Below the pieces are notes generated by a model. It searched no databases, was not told the origin of the DNA, and was given only the letters and a program-made list of their open reading frames with translations. From positions 186,001-250,000 of the forward strand of contig NZ_QXJM01000037.1 of the NCBI RefSeq assembly GCF_003570905.1: 64,000 nt of DNA, given 5' to 3'. Positions 1-7,527 of this stretch are shown here, in pieces. Source of the DNA: Cohnella faecalis. Lineage in GTDB: Bacteria; Bacillota; Bacilli; Paenibacillales; Paenibacillaceae. The stretch's first letter is position 1. Each line of letters starts with the position of its first letter. Both the position numbers and the translations under genes were made by a program.

Positions 1-325
1 CTTCGTTCGGCAGCCACTTGGCAGCCCAGTCGTTCATTTCGCTAATGACGCGGCGGAAGTCGAAGCCTTGGGGAGTGAGCGAATATTCGACGGTCACCGG
101 AGTGGTCGCGTAGACGGTTCTTTTGACGATGCCGCCGCTCTCCAGGCGGCGAAGCGTATCGGACAACGCTTTGGAGCTGATCGATTCCAGCGCCTGCTGC
201 AATTGGTGGTAACGTCTCGATCCGTTATAGAGCTGCGCTATCACTTCGAATGACCATTTTCCGCCGAATAGATCCAGTACGCGATGAAGCCGATTCAGAC
301 ATACGGATTGTTGTTGCTCGTTCAT
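1..325 (-). CDS. HxlR-family transcriptional regulator (C-terminus cut by window edge)
   Basis: A winged-helix DNA-binding protein of the HxlR/YodB class; 108 codons are visible and the 3' end lies outside the window. The reading contains the family signatures LFGGKWSFEVIAQL, RRYHQLQQALESISSKALSDTLRRL and VEYSLTPQG. A cysteine at residue 9, just before the first helix, sits where YodB and HypR carry their redox-sensing cysteine. I chose the ATG at 325 because AAGGA lies about 6 bases upstream; an in-frame ATG at 331 would abut it. It is divergent from a nitroreductase gene, a classic arrangement in which the HxlR protein controls the oxidoreductase in response to quinones or disulfide stress. 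The target is inferred from position. Confidence 0.85.
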   Translation of the reverse strand, partial: MNEQQQSVCLNRLHRVLDLFGGKWSFEVIAQLYNGSRRYHQLQQALESISSKALSDTLRRLESGGIVKRTVYATTPVTVEYSLTPQGFDFRRVISEMNDWAAKWLPNE

Positions 326-399
326 GTACATCCTTGATTCAACTCCCTAACAAGTTGGTAAGTAGATATAAGAAATATTACTGAATGAAAAAAATGTGC

Positions 400-421
400 G
401 TACTTCCTATTCTAAAGTAAC
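400..421. promoter_or_regulatory. Candidate HxlR operator between the divergent genes
   Basis: An inverted repeat TACTT-N9-AAGTA (401-405 and 415-419) lies between the HxlR gene and the nitroreductase. It resembles the TACT...AGTA operators known for YodB-type regulators. A second AGTA...TACT pair sits at about 361-382. Assignment is by motif and position only. Confidence 0.35.
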
Positions 422-474
422 GAGTTTACAATAACAACTGTGAAGATTATATCGCAGTTTGGAGGAATATCCCA

Positions 475-1074
475 ATGGCAAAAGAATTTTGGACAGCGGT
501 ACGCGAGCGTCGCTCGTTGTACGCGCTAAGCAAACAATCGCCTATTTCCGATGCGCGCATCCAGGAAATCGTAGAGGAAGCCGTCAAGCATACGCCTTCT
601 TCGTTCAACTCGCAAAGCGCACGACTTGTGCTTCTGCTCGGAGAGCAACACAACAAGCTATGGGACATTACGACAGAAGTACTGAAAGGGATCGTCCCCG
701 CGAACCAATTCGAGCCGACCCAACAAAAAATGGACGCTTTCCGCGGCGCTTACGGTACGGTGCTGTTCTTCGAAGACAAATCCGTCATCGAAGGGCTGCA
801 GGCGTCGTTCCCGTCGTACCAGGACAAATTCCCGATCTGGTCGCACCACACGAGCGCTATGCATCAATTCGTCGTTTGGACCGGGCTGGAAAGCGAAGGA
901 CTCGGAGCGAGCCTGCAGCACTACAACCCGATTATCGACGAGAAAGTAAAAGCGGAATGGAATCTACCGGCTTCCTGGTCGCTTGAAGCTCAGCTTCCGT
1001 TCGGCACTCCAGTCGCACCAGCCGGCGAAAAGCAATTCAAGCCGCTTGAAGAGCGAATCAAAGTATTCAGCTAA
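475..1074 (+). CDS. Nitroreductase family protein (Frm2/CinD-like)
   Basis: A 199-residue FMN-dependent oxidoreductase of the nitroreductase fold, cytoplasmic. The N-terminus (FWTAVRERRSLYALSK), the PSSFNSQSARLVLL segment and the central HHTSAMHQFVVWTGLESEGL segment match the Frm2/HBN1/CinD branch, which is shorter than NfsA/NfsB enzymes and is linked to copper, quinone and lipid-peroxide stress. GGAGG lies 8 bases before the ATG. It is transcribed away from the HxlR regulator, its probable controller, and is followed by a hairpin terminator. The natural substrate cannot be told from sequence. Confidence 0.85.
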   Translation: MAKEFWTAVRERRSLYALSKQSPISDARIQEIVEEAVKHTPSSFNSQSARLVLLLGEQHNKLWDITTEVLKGIVPANQFEPTQQKMDAFRGAYGTVLFFEDKSVIEGLQASFPSYQDKFPIWSHHTSAMHQFVVWTGLESEGLGASLQHYNPIIDEKVKAEWNLPASWSLEAQLPFGTPVAPAGEKQFKPLEERIKVFS

Positions 1075-1090
1075 TTAAAAGATATGATGG

Positions 1091-1144
1091 CAATAGGACT
1101 GTCCTTTTAGGTCTGTTATGACCAAGGGGATAGTCCTATTTTGC
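1091..1144 (+). terminator. Long-stem terminator after the nitroreductase gene
   Basis: AATAGGACT (1092-1100) and AGTCCTATT (1132-1140) are perfect inverted arms followed by further T residues. The loop is long (31 bases) with internal pairing, so strength is uncertain. Confidence 0.55.
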
Positions 1145-1169
1145 GTCTGGTCTCGTCAAGACATGCCGA

Positions 1170-1364
1170 GAGGCGCAACAGTGGTACGTGCTCCCATACA
1201 TGCGGCGGTTTGTGTGCTGAGAGGCGCAACAGTGGTACGTGCTCCCATACATGCGGCGGTTTGTGTGCTCGGAGGCGCAACAGTGGTACGTGCTTCCATA
1301 TATGCGGCGGTTTGTGTGCTCGGAGGCGCAACAGTGGTACGTGCTCCCATACATGCGGCGGTTA
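1170..1364. repeat. Tandem repeat, four copies of a 51-bp unit
   Basis: The block AGGCGCAACAGTGGTACGTG recurs at 1171, 1222, 1273 and 1324, exactly 51 bases apart, with few substitutions; the last copy ends early. Because 51 is a multiple of 3, several frames stay open across the array, but none has a convincing ribosome binding site or codon pattern. Units are contiguous, with no spacers. The stretch 1075-1500 otherwise shows no gene. Confidence 0.9.
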
Positions 1365-1501
1365 GATGGCTCATACGTCCAGTAGTGGGGCGAGTTGGCA
1401 TACTTTTGGAGAGAAATGCTGCCCGGCAGGAATAGATGCTGATGGGCGCCAAAAACTTTTCGACATTTCTCTCATTTTTATCATTTTTCTCTTTTTTTCA
1501 T

Positions 1502-1530
1502 TGAACCCGAATGCGATTTGCTTCGTCTAA
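1502..1530 (+). promoter_or_regulatory. ECF-sigma-like promoter upstream of the acyltransferase
   Basis: TGAACC (1502-1507), a 16-base spacer, and CGTCTAA (1524-1530) match the TGAAAC-N16-CGTC layout of Bacillus cell-envelope ECF sigma factors (SigM, SigV, SigW). In B. subtilis SigV raises OatA-type peptidoglycan O-acetylation in response to lysozyme, and the downstream gene here is OatA-like. The start codon is about 225 bases downstream, so the leader would be long. Confidence 0.5.
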
Positions 1531-1582
1531 TCGATTGTAAAAGCAAAAGAAAAAGGAGGCATGCTGGAAAGGACCTGAATGT

Positions 1583-1752
1583 TTGTTGAAATGCGGTTTT
1601 ACCGTACTTGACGCTGAGCAATTATTAAGACGAAAGGGAAGAACGGACATGGACTTTGAAATCGGCAGTCACCTTGGAAGGTTCGGATTTACGACAGGAA
1701 AGAGCAAGCGCAACGAGCGTCAAAGCGTCAAGAAGTGCGGAGGAGACCGCTA
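1583..1752 (+). CDS. Possible short leader ORF (56 codons), unproven
   Basis: An open frame from TTG 1583, with AAAGGA 9 bases upstream, runs to a TAA only 2 bases before the acyltransferase ATG. An internal ATG at 1649 would give 34 residues. The peptide is basic (RRKGRTDMDF, GKSKRNERQSVKKCGGDR) with no family I recognise. It could be a translated leader coupled to the next gene, or chance; an N-terminal extension of the acyltransferase overlaps it in another frame. Confidence 0.2.
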
Positions 1753-1754
1753 AT

Positions 1755-3737
1755 ATGAAAAATAACGAGCATGGCAACCGGCGCTACATGCCAGGGTTGG
1801 ATGGCCTCCGAACGTTAGCCGTATTCGCGGTTATCGCTTATCATCTCGACTTGAGATGGGCCACAGGAGGACTCTTGGGAGTAGGCGCGTTCTTTGTGCT
1901 GTCCGGATACCTCATTACGGATTTGCTTGTCGAGGAGCGGCAGCGGAACAATCGAATCGATTTGAAAATGTTCTGGATCCGGCGAGCGCGCAGACTTCTG
2001 CCCGCAATGCTGTTCATGATGCTTGTCGTCGTCGCGGTATTGTCGATAACCGACTCCGGCCGACTGGCATCCATAAAAGGGGACTTGTTGTCCGCGCTGA
2101 CTTATTCGAGCAACTGGTACTTAATTTTTCACGATGTTTCTTATTTCGAGAGCTTCGGACCGCCTTCGCCGATCGGCCATCTCTGGTCATTGGCGGTGGA
2201 AGAGCAATTCTACTTGCTATGGCCTTTGTTATTGACGGGCATCCTTATGCTCGTGCCTTCGAGGGGCAAAGTCGCGATGATCATCCTCGCGGGAGCCGCG
2301 TTGTCGTTCGCTTCCATGGCCATTCTGTACGAACCCGGCTCCGACCCGAGCCGCGTCTACTATGGAACGGATACGCGCGCATTCGGCTTGCTGATCGGTG
2401 CAGCGCTTGCGATCGTATGGCCTAGCGGCAAGCTGGCGGGTGCGTTCTCGCGAAAAGGAGCCTTGATCATCGACTCTTTAGGCGCCGCGGGTCTTGCTTG
2501 CACCGTCTACATGCTTGCTGCGACAGGCGAATATGACGAGTCTCTGTACAAGGGAGGCATGGTCGTGCTGTCGGTGGCGGTCGCCTTCGTAATCGCAGCT
2601 GTCGCGAGCCCATACAGCTTGATCGGCAAGCTGCTTGGCTGCAAACCGCTGCGCTGGCTGGGGGTACGATCGTACGGCATTTACTTGTGGCATTATCCGG
2701 TCATCGTCATGACGGGACCGGCTGTTCCGACCGGAGAGCCGGATGCCGTTCGAGCGTTGCTCCAAGTAGCCGCAAGCGTCGCATTGGCCGCATTCTCTTA
2801 CAAATACGTCGAAGAACCGATCCGTCGCGGCCGTTGGAAGCCATGGAAGGCCATTCTTCGGAAGAAAGACCGCCTCGGGTCCGGAAGGCTGCGGCTGCTT
2901 CGACAAAGGTCGACGAAGATGCTGACTGTCAGCTTGATCGTCATGATCTGTATCTCCTGTACGAATGGCAACAACGGTCATCCGAGCGTTTCCGCCGATT
3001 CCGGCAAACAGCCTGCGGTATCGGACGATTCTTCGGCATCGCCGGAAGCATCGGGCCCGGTTGATGTACCGGACACGACAAATCCAACCGTGCCGGCATT
3101 TCCTGCGCCCTCGGCAGCACAGGCCGAGCCTGCGCCGTCGCCGAAGCCATCGCCTTCGAAGGACTCTCCGGGCCCTTCGCCGACGGCTAAGCCGGTCGTG
3201 AAGCCTCCGAAGCCTATGCCGGATTCGTCGGATTCAAAGCCTTCTCCGGGCGCAGAAAAACCGGTCGAGGGAGCCGGAGGAATTACCGCTATAGGAGATT
3301 CGGTGTTGCTTGACGCGGAGCCTTACTTAAAGAAGCTTGTCCAGGGAATCCTAATCGACGGGAAGGTCGGACGGCAAATGTCGAAAGCGCAGGAAGTCGT
3401 CGATGGATTGCTCGCTGAGAAAAAGCTGGGGAACCTCGTTATTATCGAATTGGGCACGAACGGTTCTTTTACAGCGAAGCAGATGAACAAGCTGATCGAT
3501 ACGATCGGGAAAGATCGCCGTATCGTGCTCGTTAACACCCGCGTGCCCCGCAAGTGGCAAGATACGGTCAATTCGGCGCTCAGCAAAGCCGCTGCCGAAC
3601 ACGATAATGTTACGCTTATCGATTGGTACGCCTTCAGCGCCGACAAAGCGGAATGGTTCGCAAAGGACGGCGTACACCTGAAGCTCAAGGGAGCCGAAGC
3701 TTACGCGAAGCTCGTTGCCGATTCCTTGCCTAACTAG
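1755..3737 (+). CDS. oatA: OatA-type peptidoglycan O-acetyltransferase (acyltransferase 3 + SGNH domain)
   Basis: A 660-residue membrane enzyme predicted to move acetyl groups across the membrane and attach them to peptidoglycan, the basis of lysozyme resistance in the OatA family. Residues about 10-360 form a multi-spanning acyltransferase-3 domain beginning YMPGLDGLRTLAVFAVIAYH. A Pro/Ser/Lys-rich linker follows at about 410-510. The C-terminus is an extracellular SGNH hydrolase-like domain with GDSV near residue 515, a GTNG block, and the DGVHL catalytic Asp/His block near 637. GGAGGAG lies 9 bases before the ATG; a TTG 33 codons upstream is open but lacks a site. It is probably driven by the ECF-like promoter at 1502. 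The acceptor could instead be another wall polymer. Confidence 0.85.
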   Translation: MKNNEHGNRRYMPGLDGLRTLAVFAVIAYHLDLRWATGGLLGVGAFFVLSGYLITDLLVEERQRNNRIDLKMFWIRRARRLLPAMLFMMLVVVAVLSITDSGRLASIKGDLLSALTYSSNWYLIFHDVSYFESFGPPSPIGHLWSLAVEEQFYLLWPLLLTGILMLVPSRGKVAMIILAGAALSFASMAILYEPGSDPSRVYYGTDTRAFGLLIGAALAIVWPSGKLAGAFSRKGALIIDSLGAAGLACTVYMLAATGEYDESLYKGGMVVLSVAVAFVIAAVASPYSLIGKLLGCKPLRWLGVRSYGIYLWHYPVIVMTGPAVPTGEPDAVRALLQVAASVALAAFSYKYVEEPIRRGRWKPWKAILRKKDRLGSGRLRLLRQRSTKMLTVSLIVMICISCTNGNNGHPSVSADSGKQPAVSDDSSASPEASGPVDVPDTTNPTVPAFPAPSAAQAEPAPSPKPSPSKDSPGPSPTAKPVVKPPKPMPDSSDSKPSPGAEKPVEGAGGITAIGDSVLLDAEPYLKKLVQGILIDGKVGRQMSKAQEVVDGLLAEKKLGNLVIIELGTNGSFTAKQMNKLIDTIGKDRRIVLVNTRVPRKWQDTVNSALSKAAAEHDNVTLIDWYAFSADKAEWFAKDGVHLKLKGAEAYAKLVADSLPN

Positions 3738-3776
3738 CGGGAGTGCGGATGCGGCAGCCAATAGACGGGCTCTCGG

Positions 3777-3804
3777 AAAACGGAACGCTTATGCGTTCCG
3801 TTTT
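3777..3804. terminator. Hairpin terminator after the acyltransferase
   Basis: A perfect 12-bp stem (AAAACGGAACGC with its complement, 4-base loop) ends in TTTTCTT. The matching A run on the other side makes it potentially bidirectional. Confidence 0.85.
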
Positions 3805-3818
3805 CTTGCGCCGAAGGG

Positions 3819-3872
3819 TTGACAGATTGGCGGTTTGGGATTACATTTAATCATGTTTTAAACAGTGTTTAA
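3819..3872 (+). promoter_or_regulatory. Promoter plus palindromic operator for the TetR gene
   Basis: TTGACA (3819-3824), 17 bases, then TACATT (3842-3847) form a SigA-type promoter. Immediately downstream is a perfect 15-bp palindrome, TTAAACA-G-TGTTTAA (3858-3872). A repressor bound there would cover the transcription start, consistent with autorepression by the TetR protein encoded next. Confidence 0.65.
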
Positions 3873-3889
3873 CTCCGAGGTGAACGACC

Positions 3890-4486
3890 ACGACTAAGCA
3901 AAAGATACTGAACGCGACTCTGAGCCTCATTGCGACGGACGGCATCGAGCAAGTAACCATCCGCAAGATCGCAGCTTTGGCCGGATCTAACGTTGCGCTC
4001 ATCAACTATTATTTTGGCTCTAAGGAAAAGCTTATCGGAGAAGCGATCAAGGTTCAGTTCGATTCCTTCCGCGAAGCGTTCTCGGCGTTGGAGAACCGGG
4101 AAGTCGATTCTCTTACGCGGCTCAAATCATTTTTGCTTCAAATTTTGAGCTCCTTGCAGGAGCATCCGGAATTGATGAAAAGACTGGTCGGTCAGGGGCA
4201 AGAAAGCATGTCCGAATCCCAAGCGGAATACGTCAGCTTTTTCAAAACGAAGGGCTTCGAGCAAATTCGCGCAACCTTGGAGGAAATAACGGGCGAAACG
4301 AACGCCAAAGTGACCTCTGCGATGATGCAGCAAATTTTCGCGGCGATATTCTCGCCCGCATTCCGCTCCGCATGCGCTCGTAAGCAAGCGGGTGCCGACG
4401 ATGACCGGGAGTTTCTGACGAACGTCTCCGTCGAGGAGCAGGTTGACCTGTTTTTCAATCATTATTTTTACCGGTACTTAGCCTGA
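3890..4486 (+). CDS. TetR/AcrR-family regulator with an apparent ACG start
   Basis: A 198-residue one-component regulator with an N-terminal TetR helix-turn-helix (QKILNATLSLIATDGIEQVT, IRKIAALAGSNVALINYYFG, SKEKL) and a helical ligand domain. The full HTH requires translation from about 3890, yet the frame has no ATG, GTG or TTG before 3977; the codon at 3890, well spaced from GAGGTGA, is ACG. Starting at TTG 3977 would remove most of the DNA-binding domain. Either ACG is used, or an ATG has mutated or been misread. A promoter and palindromic operator lie directly upstream. The target beyond autoregulation is unknown; the following LtaS-type gene is a candidate. Confidence 0.75.
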   Translation, partial: TTKQKILNATLSLIATDGIEQVTIRKIAALAGSNVALINYYFGSKEKLIGEAIKVQFDSFREAFSALENREVDSLTRLKSFLLQILSSLQEHPELMKRLVGQGQESMSESQAEYVSFFKTKGFEQIRATLEEITGETNAKVTSAMMQQIFAAIFSPAFRSACARKQAGADDDREFLTNVSVEEQVDLFFNHYFYRYLA

Positions 4487-4600
4487 TTATGATGATTGGT
4501 TTTTTTCGCGGTGGAAGTTTCGAACCTTTAGAATTTTTTAAGAAACGAATTTGGGAGATTATAGTAGAGTAGAGAGAAGCTTTCACGCGTGGGGAAAGGG

Positions 4601-6484
4601 ATGAACATAATGGCGTTGCTTATTAAATTGGGAAACAGGCGGTTCATGCTTTTTACGCTGCTATTGTTGCTCAAGTGTTGCTTGGCGTGGTTCGTCGTTT
4701 TCGAGGATGGACCGTCCTGGACGACGATGCTGACGGAAATACCGTTCTTCTGGCTCGTGTTCTGCTTGATCGAGTGGTTCGCTGTCAAGCGAAAGCTGCT
4801 TTATTATACGATTGCCAACTTGCTTTTTACGCTGCTTTATTTTACCGTCCTTATGTATTTCAAATATTACGGCATCATCGTCACCTACCATGCGCTTAGC
4901 CAGGCTGACAAAGTTACGAAGGTCGGCAACAGTACTTATTCGCTTATGGATCCTTATTATTTGCTCGTGTTCATCGACATCGTCGTGCTGATCGCCATCC
5001 CGCTATGGCTGCGGCGCAGCAAGTCTAAAAAAATTCAAATGAACCTCAAGCCGATTCGCAAAACCGTGCTGTCCGCGCTGTTCCTCATGTCGATTGCTCT
5101 TTGTTATTTCAGCATCTGGCCGAACCGCGCGAGCATGAACGAGAACAAGCAAGCGGAAGAGATGGGCATTCTTAATTACGAAATTTTCACCATATTCTCG
5201 GACAGCACGGAGGACGCTGAGCTGGTGGATATGGAAGATATTACGCAGCCCGTCATCGACAATCTGAAAGGGAATACGGAGAAGCCGGGTACGGCGTACT
5301 TCGGGATAGACAAAGGCAAGAACGTTATCATCATCCAGATGGAATCGTTCCAGAATTTCCTGATCGGTCTGACCGTAGACGGCCAGGAAGTGACGCCAAA
5401 CTTGAATAAGCTGGCGAAGGAAAATGTTCATTTCGACAACTTCTACACGATGGTTGGTCAAGGTACGACGTCGGATGCCGAGTTTGTAGTCAACACATCG
5501 TTATACGTACCCAAGCATGAACCGGCCACTCAGAACAATGTGGAAAAGCAGCTTCCGAGCCTTCCGAAGCTTCTGGGAGCTCAAGGATATACGTCGGCGA
5601 CGTTCCACACGAACGAAGTGGAATTCTGGAACCGCAAGGAGCTGTACGATGCGGTCGGGTTCGACCGATACTACGACAAGAGCTTCTTCGGAGACGAGGA
5701 TCATGTCGCTTTCGGAGCTTCGGATGAAGTGCTTTATGCAAAAACGGCGGAAGAGCTGAAAAAGATGAGAGCCGCCGGCAAGCCTTTTTATGCCCAGATC
5801 ATTTCGATGAGCTCTCACCATCCGTATAACATTCCGGAAAACAAGTATCGAATGACTCTTCCCGAACGGATGGAGGATACGTTGGTCGGCCGCTACATCC
5901 GGGCTCAGAACTATTCCGACTACGCGCTTGGCAAGTTCATCGACGAGTTGAAGCAAAGCGGAATCTGGGACAATAGCATCGTGCTTCTGTACGGAGATCA
6001 TCAAGGACTGCCTGTCTATTCGTTGGACAACAAAGAGAAGGACTTGATGAAGGATATGCTCGGTCACGAATACAGCTACGCCGACATGTTCAACATTCCG
6101 CTCATCATGCACGCACCGGGAGTGACATCTCCGGCGTTGATCGAGAAAACGGGCGGACAAATCGACATTTTGCCGACTGTAGCCAACCTGACTGGCGTAT
6201 CTATTGCTAATCAAATTCATTTCGGGGTTGATTTGCTCAATCAGGGGCAAGCTTCCAGCGTTCTTCCGATGCGGCATTTCTTGCCGTCGGGGTCGTTCGT
6301 GACGGATTCCGACGTGTTCGTGCCTGGGATCGGATTCGAGGACGGAACGAATTATCCGTTGGGCTTAGCGCAAAACACGAATGCCGATGCCACGCAAAAG
6401 CAGTACGAGAATGCCCTCGAGCTGCTTCATTTATCGGACAGCTACGTGAAGCAGCTTCCGGACAAATATCCTTCGAAACAATAA
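4601..6484 (+). CDS. LtaS-family lipoteichoic acid synthase / phosphoglycerol transferase
   Basis: A 627-residue membrane enzyme of the LTA synthase family, which polymerises glycerol phosphate from phosphatidylglycerol onto a lipid anchor outside the cell. About five transmembrane segments fill residues 5-175. The extracellular sulfatase-fold domain starts near 238 with VIIIQMES (metal ligand Glu248), carries the catalytic threonine in GQGTTSD (Thr290), and has the YGDHQGLP metal-binding motif. Start choice is between ATG 4601 and ATG 4610 (AAAGGG lies 9 bases before the latter); GTG 4589 is also open. Whether it is the main synthase or a primase/stress paralogue like YvgJ or YfnI cannot be told. 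Confidence 0.9.
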   Translation: MNIMALLIKLGNRRFMLFTLLLLLKCCLAWFVVFEDGPSWTTMLTEIPFFWLVFCLIEWFAVKRKLLYYTIANLLFTLLYFTVLMYFKYYGIIVTYHALSQADKVTKVGNSTYSLMDPYYLLVFIDIVVLIAIPLWLRRSKSKKIQMNLKPIRKTVLSALFLMSIALCYFSIWPNRASMNENKQAEEMGILNYEIFTIFSDSTEDAELVDMEDITQPVIDNLKGNTEKPGTAYFGIDKGKNVIIIQMESFQNFLIGLTVDGQEVTPNLNKLAKENVHFDNFYTMVGQGTTSDAEFVVNTSLYVPKHEPATQNNVEKQLPSLPKLLGAQGYTSATFHTNEVEFWNRKELYDAVGFDRYYDKSFFGDEDHVAFGASDEVLYAKTAEELKKMRAAGKPFYAQIISMSSHHPYNIPENKYRMTLPERMEDTLVGRYIRAQNYSDYALGKFIDELKQSGIWDNSIVLLYGDHQGLPVYSLDNKEKDLMKDMLGHEYSYADMFNIPLIMHAPGVTSPALIEKTGGQIDILPTVANLTGVSIANQIHFGVDLLNQGQASSVLPMRHFLPSGSFVTDSDVFVPGIGFEDGTNYPLGLAQNTNADATQKQYENALELLHLSDSYVKQLPDKYPSKQ

Positions 6485-6496
6485 ACAGAGAGATAG

Positions 6497-6535
6497 GCCT
6501 CCCAAACCACTTTAGTGGGGAAGGAGGCTTTTCTT
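6497..6535 (+). terminator. Terminator after the LtaS-family gene
   Basis: GCCTCC (6497-6502) pairs with GGAGGC (6523-6528), with CCACT/AGTGG pairing inside, followed by TTTTCTTTTT. Confidence 0.85.
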
Positions 6536-6552
6536 TTTGCGTTTGCATTTGC

Positions 6553-6589
6553 TTGTCAATCGCAGTATTCTCACTAGAGTATGGAATAC
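6553..6589 (+). promoter_or_regulatory. Possible promoter and inverted repeat before the permease pair
   Basis: TTGTCA (6553-6558), 16 bases, TAGAGT (6575-6580) is a fair promoter match. GTATTC (6565-6570) and GAATAC (6584-6589) form a 6-bp inverted repeat over it, a possible repressor site. It does not match a Zur box I would recognise. Confidence 0.3.
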
Positions 6590-6612
6590 GGATCGAATGC
6601 TTGGAGGAACTT

Positions 6613-7527
6613 ATGAAAATCTTTTTGCAGCTGAACACCGTCTTCTTGAGCATGGTTATGGAGGCTATTCCTTTCGTTCTGATCGGTGTGCTGGTGTCCG
6701 GATTAATCCAAATGTTCGTCACGGAAAAATGGATCGCCAAAGTTATGCCGAAAAATCGGTTCCTGTCGACCGTACTAGGGTGCGGGATCGGCGTGCTGTT
6801 TCCGTCGTGCGAATGCGGTATTGTACCGATTACGCGAAGGCTGCTCGGAAAAGGCGTGCCTCTCAACGCCGGTATTGCCTTCATGCTAACCGGACCGGTC
6901 ATTAACCCCATCGTTCTGTTCTCGACCTACATTGCTTTCGGCAACGACTGGACCGTCGTTTTCGTTCGAGCGGGAATGGCGATCGCCGTCGCTTTCTGCG
7001 TCTCTCTAATAATCGCGCTAGTATTTCCTCAGCTTCCGATGCGGATCGGAGCCGACAATCCGGCTCCCGTCGCGGCGACGGTGGATCACGCTGTCGTTCC
7101 CGAGACGAGGGCTTCGGCAGGCAAAAGATTGTACAGCGTTCTGACTCATGCCATCGAAGAGTTTTTTGACGTCGGCAAGTTTCTGGTGCTCGGCGCGTTC
7201 ATCGCAGCGTGTATGCAAACGTTCATCCCGACCTCGTCGCTGATGCATCTGGGCAGCAATCCATGGACAGCTTCGCTCGTTATGATCGGACTTGCGTTTA
7301 CGATGTCGCTCTGCTCGGAAGCCGACGCTTTCATCGCTTCGTCGTTCCGCAGCACGTTTTCCATGGGGGCGTTATCGGCGTTCCTCGTCTTCGGCCCGAT
7401 GATCGATATCAAAAATACGCTGATGCTGCTAGGAACGTTCCGAGGCAAATTCGTCGCCGTACTAATCGCGCTAGTTACCGTATTCACGCTGCTGGGTTCG
7501 ATTATCGTAGGGAGGTTGGTCGGATGA
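6613..7527 (+). CDS. Permease of the DUF318/YcgR type
   Basis: A 304-residue multi-spanning membrane protein. It carries the signature PSCECG (in VLFPSCECGIVPITRRL), repeated GxPLNAG/LTGPVINPI-type segments, and a second membrane half with SLCSEADAF. The family includes B. subtilis YcgR and ArsP-like permeases; the cysteine motif suggests handling of a metal or metalloid, but the substrate is not established. GGAGGAA sits 7 bases before the chosen ATG. Its stop overlaps the start of the next gene (ATGA), so the two are translationally coupled, as ycgR/ycgQ are paired in Bacillus. Confidence 0.85.
   Translation: MKIFLQLNTVFLSMVMEAIPFVLIGVLVSGLIQMFVTEKWIAKVMPKNRFLSTVLGCGIGVLFPSCECGIVPITRRLLGKGVPLNAGIAFMLTGPVINPIVLFSTYIAFGNDWTVVFVRAGMAIAVAFCVSLIIALVFPQLPMRIGADNPAPVAATVDHAVVPETRASAGKRLYSVLTHAIEEFFDVGKFLVLGAFIAACMQTFIPTSSLMHLGSNPWTASLVMIGLAFTMSLCSEADAFIASSFRSTFSMGALSAFLVFGPMIDIKNTLMLLGTFRGKFVAVLIALVTVFTLLGSIIVGRLVG

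Noticed and set aside
1170-1364. CRISPR array
   Set aside because: Repeat units are contiguous with no unique spacers and no cas genes are present; the same holds for 49138-49310.
1116-1452. Several overlapping open frames of 70-105 codons on both strands
   Set aside because: They arise because a 51-bp unit (17 codons) repeats without stops; none has a ribosome binding site or resembles a protein.
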